A DNA stretch of 11,966 nucleotides from Candidatus Delongbacteria bacterium (GTDB lineage: Bacteria > CAIWAD01 > BS150m-G50), in contig JADHUQ010000058.1 in NCBI GenBank assembly GCA_016784425.1, positions 1 through 11,966 of the forward strand, read 5' to 3'. Below the pieces are notes generated by a model that made no database searches, had not been told where the DNA came from, and saw only the letters and a list, made by a program, of their open reading frames with translations. This document shows positions 5,842-11,966 of this stretch, piece after piece. Position numbers and translations under genes: made by a program. Position 1 is the first letter of the stretch. Each line of letters starts with the position of its first letter.

Positions 5842-8178
5842 ATGACTGTATCACGTTTTGCTATCGGTCTGTTAGAAGGCCGAATGAGTACTGCGATCTG
5901 CATTCTCATTCTAAGTGCAATCCTCTCGTTGGAAGTATCGGTCACCCACGCTCAGCCCGAATTCACACCTGTCTTTCACCCGGAGCTGAAAGTTACACGG
6001 ACCACGGGTGAAATTGAAATTGACGGTCTGCTCGATGACTCGGGCTGGGAAGGAGCTGCCGCAACGGAGCAGTTTCACGAGATTGAACCAGGCGACAACC
6101 TGAAGCCTCCCGTGGAAACCAACGTCTTTGTGACCTACGACAAGGATTATCTCTACCTTTCCGCCATCTGCTATGATAATCCTGCTGATCTTCGTGCGAC
6201 CTTGTGTCCGCGTGATCGTATGGGCGGTGATAACATCGGTTTCTTTATCGACACCTACGGTGATGCCACCTGGGCTTATACAATCAACGTCAATCCCTTT
6301 GGAGTTCAGGCAGATGCGCTGTGGAGCGATGGTTTTGGCGAAGACAGCATGTTCGATCTTATCTTTGAATCGGCAGGGCGGATTACCGATTCAGGCTATC
6401 AGGTGGAACTGGCCATTCCATTTTCCAGCCTGCGCTTTCCCAATGTTGAAGAGCAGAGCTGGCGGATACAGTTCTGGCGTCACCACTACCGTGAAACCCA
6501 TTACAGCATCACCTGGACTGCGGTTGATCGAGACGAGTCCAACTGGGTGCGCAACTGGGGGGTCCTGACCGGTATTAAGAACGTTTCACCCGGAAAGGGA
6601 ATAGAGATCATTCCCGCCTGGACCGGGTCATGGGCCGGCGCCCTGGGAGAGGACTCCGACGGCGATCTGGAATTTCGGAACGACGATCCACATGGGGAGG
6701 CTTCTCTTTCAGGCAAGTACGCGGTGTCATCCAATGTTATTATAGATGCCACCGTGAATCCAGATTTCAGCAATGTCGAGTCGGACGCCTTTCAAATCGA
6801 TGTGAACTCGGCAACGGCTCTATCTTTTCCGGAGAAGCGGCCGTTTTTTCAGGAGGGGAGCGATCTCTACCGTACCCGCCTGAACCTCGTCTATACCCGT
6901 TCCATCAACGAGCCGGATTTTGCAGTAAAGGCAACCGCACGCCTGGGCAGGACCTCCATCGGTATCCTCAGCGCTCACGATCGGCACAGCCCCTTTATCA
7001 TACCGTTCGAAGAGACCAGTTCAGGCCTGATAATCGGCGGCAGGAGCTTCTCCAACATTTTGAGAATGCGGCAGGTTTTCGGATCTGGTTCCCAGGTGGG
7101 TATGTTGATAACCAATCGCTACTGGGAAGGTGGTGGTAGTGGATCCACCTTCAGTACGGACGCCTCTTTTCGCTTTTCCCGACGAGTCGCCCTGAGAGTG
7201 CAGGCGGCTGGGAGTTACACCTCAGAGCCTGAAGACAGCCTGCTCACTGCAGGACTGGAGGACTTCCGATTCGACGACGGCAAACACACCGCAGTTTTCG
7301 ATGGCGAATCATTTGGCGGTTATGCCGGCGAATCGAACCTCAGCTATAACAGCAGCAATTTCTATATCAGTGGAACTCTCTCTGAGACTGGTCCGACCTT
7401 CAGGGCCGATAATGGCTGGATGCCACGCAACAGCCGCAGGGAGGTGAGCCTGTATTCATCCTACCACTGGCGATTTGACCAGGGGCTGCTGGAGAGGATT
7501 ACACTGGAGGTTAACCCGATGAGGATCTGGAACACTGATGGTCGCAAAAAGGACGAGGCGGTGTTTGCAACGGTTTCCATGCCACTGCGTTTCTACCAGA
7601 CCCGTCTGGATTACCAGTATATGATCAGTACGGAGGAATTCGCAGGTGTCTATTTCGATGATATCTGGAATTTATACGGCAGTTACAGCACCTCCCCCAG
7701 CGAGCTGCTGGCCTGCGGGGGATCAGCCAGCTACGGTAACCAGATAGCTTATGGCTACGAGCAGCTCGGCAGGCAGACCAAGTGGAGTACCTGGCTGGAT
7801 CTTAAGCTGTTCGACCGGCTTTTCGTCGAATACTGGGTCAATCATGTCAGGAGTTACAATACTGAAACCGATGAAGAGTTGTTCTACGGCTTCATCTATG
7901 GGTCCAGGATAAGCCTGCAGTACAATCGACAACTGTCTATCAGGCTGTTTTCTCAGTATAGTGAGTTTAGTGACACCTGGGTATTCGATCCGCTGATTAC
8001 CTACCAACTTACACCGTTCACACTTTTCTATGTTGGTTCGACTTACACTGTTCAGGCCTACGACAATCTCAATAAGAGTGGTGACAGGTTCGTGGCGGAG
8101 ACAGAGCAATCCTTCCGACACTACAAATTGGATGACCGCCAGTTCTTCATGAAGGTGCAATATCTCTTTCAGTTGTAA
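5842..8178 (+). CDS. CBM9-like / DUF5916 outer-membrane beta-barrel protein
   Basis: The 778-residue exported protein has a signal peptide of about 37 residues (core ICILILSAILSL, cleavage after THA before QPEF). Residues about 46-240 form a carbohydrate-binding-module-9-like beta domain: GEIEIDGLLDDSGWEGA, then FVTYDKDYLYLSAICYD, GDNIGFFIDTYGDATWAY and YQVELAIPFSSLRFP are its signature segments. The rest matches the DUF5916 type: SLSGKYAVSSNVIIDATVNP, PDFSNVESDA and FPEKRPFFQEGSDLY, then alternating aromatic strands ending in MKVQYLFQL, as expected of a barrel inserted by BAM. The family is common in Bacteroidota and relatives; the role is unproven but probably surface ligand or glycan binding linked to transport. 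It appears to be transcribed alone from the promoter at 5687-5716. The family call is firm; the function is not. Confidence 0.88.
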   Translation: MTVSRFAIGLLEGRMSTAICILILSAILSLEVSVTHAQPEFTPVFHPELKVTRTTGEIEIDGLLDDSGWEGAAATEQFHEIEPGDNLKPPVETNVFVTYDKDYLYLSAICYDNPADLRATLCPRDRMGGDNIGFFIDTYGDATWAYTINVNPFGVQADALWSDGFGEDSMFDLIFESAGRITDSGYQVELAIPFSSLRFPNVEEQSWRIQFWRHHYRETHYSITWTAVDRDESNWVRNWGVLTGIKNVSPGKGIEIIPAWTGSWAGALGEDSDGDLEFRNDDPHGEASLSGKYAVSSNVIIDATVNPDFSNVESDAFQIDVNSATALSFPEKRPFFQEGSDLYRTRLNLVYTRSINEPDFAVKATARLGRTSIGILSAHDRHSPFIIPFEETSSGLIIGGRSFSNILRMRQVFGSGSQVGMLITNRYWEGGGSGSTFSTDASFRFSRRVALRVQAAGSYTSEPEDSLLTAGLEDFRFDDGKHTAVFDGESFGGYAGESNLSYNSSNFYISGTLSETGPTFRADNGWMPRNSRREVSLYSSYHWRFDQGLLERITLEVNPMRIWNTDGRKKDEAVFATVSMPLRFYQTRLDYQYMISTEEFAGVYFDDIWNLYGSYSTSPSELLACGGSASYGNQIAYGYEQLGRQTKWSTWLDLKLFDRLFVEYWVNHVRSYNTETDEELFYGFIYGSRISLQYNRQLSIRLFSQYSEFSDTWVFDPLITYQLTPFTLFYVGSTYTVQAYDNLNKSGDRFVAETEQSFRHYKLDDRQFFMKVQYLFQL

Positions 8179-8355
8179 CGGCTGCCTGAGACAAGATCTG
8201 CTTGAGATTGGTTTTCAATCGGATTGAATGCGGCGCATAATTCCCAATCTGGTCCGCATCAGCCACTGCCGGTTTCGAGGTATTCCGCCCGGCTCGGTGC
8301 TGTTGTGATAATCGTCCCCTGAACCCTCTGTAATTCTCCAGTGTCATGAGTTCAC
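8179..8355. other. Intergenic DNA after the DUF5916 gene, no terminator or gene seen
   Basis: This is the first half of a 344-base gap. It contains only a small GATTG/CAATC hairpin with no T-tract. I found no intrinsic terminator for the DUF5916 transcript and no credible small gene. Confidence 0.4.
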
Positions 8356-8384
8356 TTGAACAGCAGACATATTACAGGTAAATT
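8356..8384 (+). promoter_or_regulatory. Likely promoter of the NHL-propeller gene
   Basis: TTGAAC (8356-8361), a 17-base spacer and TAAATT (8379-8384) form a reasonable sigma-70 promoter. The start near 8391 gives a leader of about 130 bases. The leader carries a GGAATC/GATTCC stem (8410-8432) and a tight CGAAG/CTTCG hairpin (8489-8502). Confidence 0.5.
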
Positions 8385-8522
8385 AAACTGAACCATCAGA
8401 TGTGAAGCTGGAATCCGGGATCAGGCGATTCCCTCAACGATGTCTGCTGACCTCACTGGATAAGATGATTCCGGTTTTACCAATGCGGCGAAGGGATCTT
8501 CGACTAATCTGTTATCTACTGA

Positions 8523-9569
8523 ATGAATGGATCCGTGAAACGACACACTCCAGCATATCCCTTACTTCTGAGAGGCTTATCGCCGCTCACCCACTTGATC
8601 CTGCTCGCTCTGATGATCACCAGCCTGCTGCCTGCCAGAACCCGGGGACAGGACAGTTCCAACCTCCTGGCGGTAAAAGCCGAGTTTGTCAGAGAGTTTT
8701 CCCTCCCCGGCCGCAACAACCAGCTGCTCCGACCTGCTGCGATCCACATAGATCGGAAATTCAACGAAGTTCTCGTCTCCGATCCCGGACACAACCGTAT
8801 CGTAATTTTCGATGACAACGGTGTCTACCGTTTTGAATTCTCCGGTGGGGAGGTCTTCTCCACACCTGGCGACCTGGGGGTGGATTCAGAGGGGCAGATC
8901 TATGTGGTGGGTTCCACCAGGGCAGGAAAACGTTTGTTCGTCTTTGATTTCGATGGGATCTATCTGCAGGAACTGGAACTGTTTACCTCAGACGGGAAAA
9001 GGGTTGATATCGGCAGCATGACCTTGAGCGAACAGGACGAGCTCTTTGTCTATAATGCCAATCAGCCTGGAATCACTGTCTTCAGTCCAGATGGTGAGCT
9101 GTTGAGAGAAATTGCTCTTTTTGAGGAACTCTCAGAGCGAACACTGAACGAGATGATTGCAGGAACGCTGACCGCAGCCCAGGGGAAATTGTTCCTTCCG
9201 CTCCCTTCAATGGGGATGGTTAATCTCTACAGCTTTGAGGGTGAGTTTCTCCAGAGTGTCGGATACAAAGGGTCCCGGGTCGGTGAGATGAGTTTCCCCG
9301 TCAGGGCTGCACTCACTCCGGACGGTTTGCTGCTGGTGCTGGACAAACACCGCCACAATGTGCTCTGTTTTGATCAGAACTACCAGTTCATCGGTGAATT
9401 CGGTGGACGGGGATTCAACCCCGGCTGGTTCTACCACCCCAATCTATTGGACGTCGATGCCGGTGGGCAGATTTATGTAGGGCAGATATTCTCTAATCGG
9501 ATTCAGGTCTGCCATCTGCCACAGGTTATTTCCGACCGTCGCAGTCCCATTGGTGGTAACTCGGACTGA
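8523..9569 (+). CDS. Secreted NHL-repeat six-bladed beta-propeller protein
   Basis: The 348-residue protein has a long N-terminal export signal (basic residues to about 17, hydrophobic core LILLALMITSLLP, cleavage around residue 39-42 before QDSS). The remainder is a series of NHL repeats of roughly 45 residues: NEVLVSDPGHNRIVIFDDNG, GDLGVDSEGQIYVVGS, LSEQDELFVYNANQPGITVF, TPDGLLLVLDKHRHNVLCFD and VDAGGQIYVGQIFSNRIQVC. These build a closed propeller, usually a protein- or ligand-binding scaffold. An in-frame TGA at 8520-8522 directly abuts the ATG, so the start cannot lie upstream; GTG 8535 is an alternative, and neither has a clear Shine-Dalgarno. It ends 183 bases before the OmcS-like cytochrome gene on the same strand with no terminator between. 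From memory, Geobacter omcS clusters also carry an NHL-repeat gene, suggesting a role in cytochrome export or assembly (inference). Confidence 0.88.
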   Translation: MNGSVKRHTPAYPLLLRGLSPLTHLILLALMITSLLPARTRGQDSSNLLAVKAEFVREFSLPGRNNQLLRPAAIHIDRKFNEVLVSDPGHNRIVIFDDNGVYRFEFSGGEVFSTPGDLGVDSEGQIYVVGSTRAGKRLFVFDFDGIYLQELELFTSDGKRVDIGSMTLSEQDELFVYNANQPGITVFSPDGELLREIALFEELSERTLNEMIAGTLTAAQGKLFLPLPSMGMVNLYSFEGEFLQSVGYKGSRVGEMSFPVRAALTPDGLLLVLDKHRHNVLCFDQNYQFIGEFGGRGFNPGWFYHPNLLDVDAGGQIYVGQIFSNRIQVCHLPQVISDRRSPIGGNSD

Positions 9570-9581
9570 AGGAGATGTGAT

Positions 9582-9630
9582 ATCAACAGATGTATGATCT
9601 ATTTCGCAATTTTCTCAATATACTGTTGAT
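9582..9630. repeat. Inverted repeat between the NHL and cytochrome genes
   Basis: ATCAACAG (9582-9589) and CTGTTGAT (9623-9630) are perfect complements separated by 33 AT-rich bases, starting 12 bases after the NHL stop codon. It could be a weak stem at the mRNA 3' end or a pair of operator half-sites. No T-run follows. Confidence 0.4.
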
Positions 9631-9695
9631 TTCACTCGCCATTAACTCAGGATTAGATTAAATTAAGTACAGTCTCAATAAGACGTTTTTTGTGA

Positions 9696-9701
9696 TACAT
9701 T
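9696..9701 (+). promoter_or_regulatory. Possible extended -10 element of the cytochrome gene
   Basis: TACATT preceded by TGA (9693-9695) resembles an extended -10 box, in very AT-rich DNA about 50 bases before the cytochrome start. No -35 box is recognisable at the proper distance. The call is tentative; the cytochrome may also be co-transcribed with the NHL gene. Confidence 0.3.
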
Positions 9702-9743
9702 ATCTCTCAACCTATTAATCAAGTATCTGTGTCCCTAGAAACT

Positions 9744-9748
9744 GGAGG
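9744..9748 (+). promoter_or_regulatory. Ribosome binding site of the cytochrome gene
   Basis: GGAGG sits four bases before the ATG at 9753 and selects it over the upstream in-frame GTG at 9729. Starting at 9753 also places MRKVLLLTAAF at the very N terminus, a normal signal peptide. Confidence 0.8.
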
Positions 9749-9752
9749 ATTT

Positions 9753-10805
9753 ATGCGTAAGGTTTTACTACTCACCGCAGCTTTTTGCTTTGTAGCTGCC
9801 GGCACCGCCTTAGCGTTCCACGATGCCGGTGTTGCTCACTGTAACGGCTGCCATACAATGCACAATAGCGAAGATGGTGCCCTCGTCGATCCGGACAGTC
9901 CCAACGGAAACGCCTGGCTCCTGCGCGACGCGACAGCCAGTGATGTCTGTCTTTCCTGTCACGGCGATCATCTCGGCGCTGTTTTTGGAGACGATCCCCT
10001 CGCTCCGCCGTCACCGATCGGTGCCGGAAACTTCGTCTACCTGCTGGAAGACAACCTTAATGACGGCCATGCTGGTGCGTCCAACCCGATCGGTGGCGAT
10101 GCCGCCGGTCACAACATTGTCGCACCTTCACGTGGTGTCGCTGCAGACGCTACCCTGATGTCGAGCCCTGGTGGATCTTTCCCCTCCTCCTCCCTCGGTT
10201 GCTCATCCTGCCATGATCCTCATGGTAACGATGATTTCCGGATGCTTTACAGCGCCGGTCCGATCCAGGATGGCCTCTTCAACTTCACCAACGCCGCTCC
10301 GGAAGCTACCGGAAGAAGCATCTTCGGTGGTGCTCCCGGCGCTCACACAGCCTATCAGGACGGTATGAGCAGCTGGTGTGGCAACTGTCATGGTGATTTC
10401 CATGACGAAGCCAACGGTCGTTTGATCCATCCCTCCGGATCCGCCATCGGTGGAACCATCGCCCAGACTTACAACCTCTACAACGGTACTGCCGACATCA
10501 CTGGTGGTGCCCAGGCTACCGCCTATCTGGAAGAGGTTCCCTTCGAAGATGCGGCTAACACCAGCATCATGTCCACTGAAGGTCCTTCAGCTGGCAGCAA
10601 GGTCATGTGCCTTACCTGTCACCGTGCTCACGCCTCTTCAGGTCCTGACGCCGGTCGTTGGGATTTCAGCGTGACACTGCTTGAGGAAGACGGTCTGGAA
10701 TCAGGCTCCTATGCCCTGCCTGATCCTTATGGTGATGACGATCAGCGGTCACTTTGCAACAAGTGCCACAAAAAGGATGCGAACGATCACATCGCGACTC
10801 CTTAA
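9753..10805 (+). CDS. omcS: OmcS-like hexaheme cytochrome c, candidate extracellular nanowire subunit
   Basis: The 350-residue precursor has a signal peptide cleaved after ALA21 and six CxxCH heme sites at residues 30-34, 66-70, 150-154, 209-213, 286-290 and 335-339. Twelve further histidines are available as distal ligands. Around the hemes it follows Geobacter OmcS almost motif by motif: FHDAGVAHCNGCHTMHN, GHNIVAPSRG, CSSCHDPHG, GMSSWCGNCHGDFHD, LIHPSGS, TIAQTYNLYN, ATAYLEEVPFED, CLTCHRAHASSG and QRSLCNKCHKKD. Mature His16, which in OmcS filaments ligates a heme of the neighbouring subunit, is conserved (H of TMH). It is about 80 residues shorter than OmcS, mainly between hemes 3 and 4 and before heme 6. 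Known family role: exported, heme-loaded, polymerised into conductive filaments carrying electrons to outside acceptors. Polymerisation here is inference. Flanked by two secreted propeller genes and followed by a strong terminator. Confidence 0.93.
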   Translation: MRKVLLLTAAFCFVAAGTALAFHDAGVAHCNGCHTMHNSEDGALVDPDSPNGNAWLLRDATASDVCLSCHGDHLGAVFGDDPLAPPSPIGAGNFVYLLEDNLNDGHAGASNPIGGDAAGHNIVAPSRGVAADATLMSSPGGSFPSSSLGCSSCHDPHGNDDFRMLYSAGPIQDGLFNFTNAAPEATGRSIFGGAPGAHTAYQDGMSSWCGNCHGDFHDEANGRLIHPSGSAIGGTIAQTYNLYNGTADITGGAQATAYLEEVPFEDAANTSIMSTEGPSAGSKVMCLTCHRAHASSGPDAGRWDFSVTLLEEDGLESGSYALPDPYGDDDQRSLCNKCHKKDANDHIATP

Positions 10806-10855
10806 CTGTCTGTTTACGACACCCGCGATTTATAGTGGGTGATCGTCAGGTTTAC

Positions 10856-10888
10856 AACTCCCGGGCAGACCAGCCCGGGAGTTTTTTT
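10856..10888 (+). terminator. Intrinsic terminator after the cytochrome gene
   Basis: An 11-bp GC-rich stem pairs AACTCCCGGGC (10856-10866) with GCCCGGGAGTT (10873-10883) around a six-base loop, and runs into seven Ts (10882-10888). A further imperfect hairpin (CACCC 10820-10824 with GGGTG 10837-10841, extended by ACGA/TCGT) sits between the stop codon and the terminator and may stabilise the transcript. Confidence 0.94.
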
Positions 10889-10954
10889 ATAGGCACTTAA
10901 CCTGCAGGCGTTTAGACTGGTCTATCGTCACACCAGAAGCAGGGAAGAAATCTT

Positions 10955-11966
10955 TTGCGGATCATAATCGGCACCTTGATCGGTCTCCTCATTTCAGTCC
11001 ACCAGCTTCCGGCACAGGATTCCATTCTCCTCTCCATATACCTCAACTGGTCTGGCAACAGTACTGACTGGCAGATCGATTCACTTCAACTTGTAAACTC
11101 TGAAGGATATTCCCAGTTGCCAATGCGCCCTCTGGATCCGGCGCAGAATGCCAGGCGCAAACAGATCAAGCTGTTTGAGGGCAGGGTAGCTGAGAGGGAT
11201 TACCGTTCTCTGCGGGTCTGCTGGCGAGAAGATCCACACCAGCAGCTCGAGGCGTCGCCAGGCAGGCTGGAAACAGATCCGGATTCATCCACCAGCCCCC
11301 AGCTGGTAACGCGGAACTACTCCAGAGACTTTGCCATTGACGGTCAGCAATTGAAAAACGGGTGTCTGCTCCTCAACCTGACCTGGGAACCGGTGGAGGA
11401 AGGTCGATTTCAGTCAGGCGGAATTATACTCCAGGAGTACACCGATCCACCTCTCGGCGCTCTGGTTTTTGTCTCCTGTGAGGGATCAGATTGTATCACG
11501 GTGGTCGATCGATTTACCGGAAAGGTTACCGACATTATCGAGGTTGGTAACCGACCGCGGGGATTGGCCTGGAGCCGGTCGGCCCAGCGACTCTATGCCG
11601 CCTGTGCCGGCAGCGATCAGATAGCAGTTATCGACGGTCAGGACCGCAGCCTGATCACCTTCTTTCAGCTGCAATATGGTGATACTCCCTCCCGGTTGGA
11701 ACTCTCTGTGGATGAATCACAGCTCTTTGTCTTGAACCGTGGATCGGGAACCCTGCTGGTGATGGATCTCCACTCCGGACAGGAGGTAGCCAGAGTCGTT
11801 ACCGGTGAAGGCCCGGCTGCTCTGGCGGTTGATCCCCTGGCCGGCTATGTCTACCTGAGTGAAGAACCGGAGCGCCGCATTGTGACCTTTGATCCTGTCA
11901 CCCGGGAGGTAGTAAGCAGCACATTAACGCTGGGAGAGCCTGGCGAAGTACTTTACGAAGAGTTTT
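10955..11966 (+). CDS. Secreted YVTN/YncE-type beta-propeller protein (3' partial)
   Basis: The frame is open from after the in-frame TAG at 10913-10915 to the window end. The only start codon that retains a signal peptide is TTG at 10955, giving MRIIIGTLIGLLISVHQLPA before QDS; an AGGG at 10941-10944 is a distant, weak Shine-Dalgarno. Residues about 24-165 form a beta-rich N-terminal domain of unknown family (SIYLNWSGNSTDWQIDSLQL, then a proline- and serine-rich stretch). From about residue 166 the YVTN-type propeller repeats begin: ALVFVSCEGSDCITVVDRFT, IIEVGNRPRGLAWSRSAQRL, YAACAGSDQIAVIDG, FVLNRGSGTLLVMDLHSG and YLSEEPERRIVTFDPVT. The 337 visible codons end mid-propeller. It lies 149 bases after the cytochrome gene, beyond a strong terminator, with no clear promoter. 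A cell-surface binding or scaffold role connected to the cytochrome is inferred only from position. Confidence 0.82.
   Translation, partial: MRIIIGTLIGLLISVHQLPAQDSILLSIYLNWSGNSTDWQIDSLQLVNSEGYSQLPMRPLDPAQNARRKQIKLFEGRVAERDYRSLRVCWREDPHQQLEASPGRLETDPDSSTSPQLVTRNYSRDFAIDGQQLKNGCLLLNLTWEPVEEGRFQSGGIILQEYTDPPLGALVFVSCEGSDCITVVDRFTGKVTDIIEVGNRPRGLAWSRSAQRLYAACAGSDQIAVIDGQDRSLITFFQLQYGDTPSRLELSVDESQLFVLNRGSGTLLVMDLHSGQEVARVVTGEGPAALAVDPLAGYVYLSEEPERRIVTFDPVTREVVSSTLTLGEPGEVLYEEF

Noticed and set aside
8402..8815. 137-residue plus-strand open frame starting at GTG
   Set aside because: It overlaps the signal-peptide-bearing NHL gene in another frame and has low-complexity, non-protein-like composition.
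5386..9569. Genome-wide reassignment of TGA to an amino acid
   Set aside because: TGA terminates the permease (5386-5388) and the NHL gene (9567-9569) at sensible protein ends, so TGA is normally a stop.
9570..9752. GEMM-type cyclic dinucleotide riboswitch before the cytochrome, as found before some Geobacter cytochrome genes
   Set aside because: No GGGCAAACC-like core or GEMM tetraloop-receptor features are present in this stretch.

Overview
The window comes from a Gram-negative bacterium that exports many proteins. The best guess is an uncultured lineage of the FCB superphylum or one of its relatives. The reasons are a YPNPFNP-type C-terminal sorting domain, a CBM9/DUF5916 outer-membrane barrel protein, and two secreted beta-propeller proteins. 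No ribosomal marker is present, so the phylum is inference. TGA is the normal stop for two genes here (5386-5388 and 9567-9569), so the genetic code is standard.

Left part (1-1758): the 3' portion of a large secreted protein entered just before its signal-peptidase site. An N-terminal TlpA-like thioredoxin domain carries an in-frame TGA at 142-144, exactly where the first cysteine of the CxxC active site belongs (U-P-T-C). It is followed at the right distance by a bacterial SECIS-like hairpin (149-178). I read the gene as a selenoprotein whose frame runs uninterrupted to 1758, through an Ig/CARDB-like domain and a glutamine-amidotransferase-like domain to a sorting domain. A 200-bp convergent intergenic region with three strong stem-loops follows.

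Middle (1962-5388): housekeeping genes. proS (prolyl-tRNA synthetase, minus strand) has its own TTGACA promoter. A tRNA-Arg(CCG) has a good promoter and a terminator. A 10-TM EamA/DMT-family permease comes next.

Right part (5842 to end): cell-envelope and respiratory genes, all on the plus strand: a CBM9-DUF5916 barrel protein, a secreted NHL propeller, a hexaheme cytochrome c closely resembling the filament-forming OmcS of Geobacter (including the His16-equivalent ligand that bridges subunits), a strong terminator, and a second secreted propeller (YVTN type) that runs off the end. The last three plausibly form an extracellular electron-transfer locus, with the cytochrome as a candidate nanowire subunit. 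The two points most worth following up are the Sec-containing secreted thioredoxin fusion and this OmcS-like locus outside the usual Desulfuromonadota setting.
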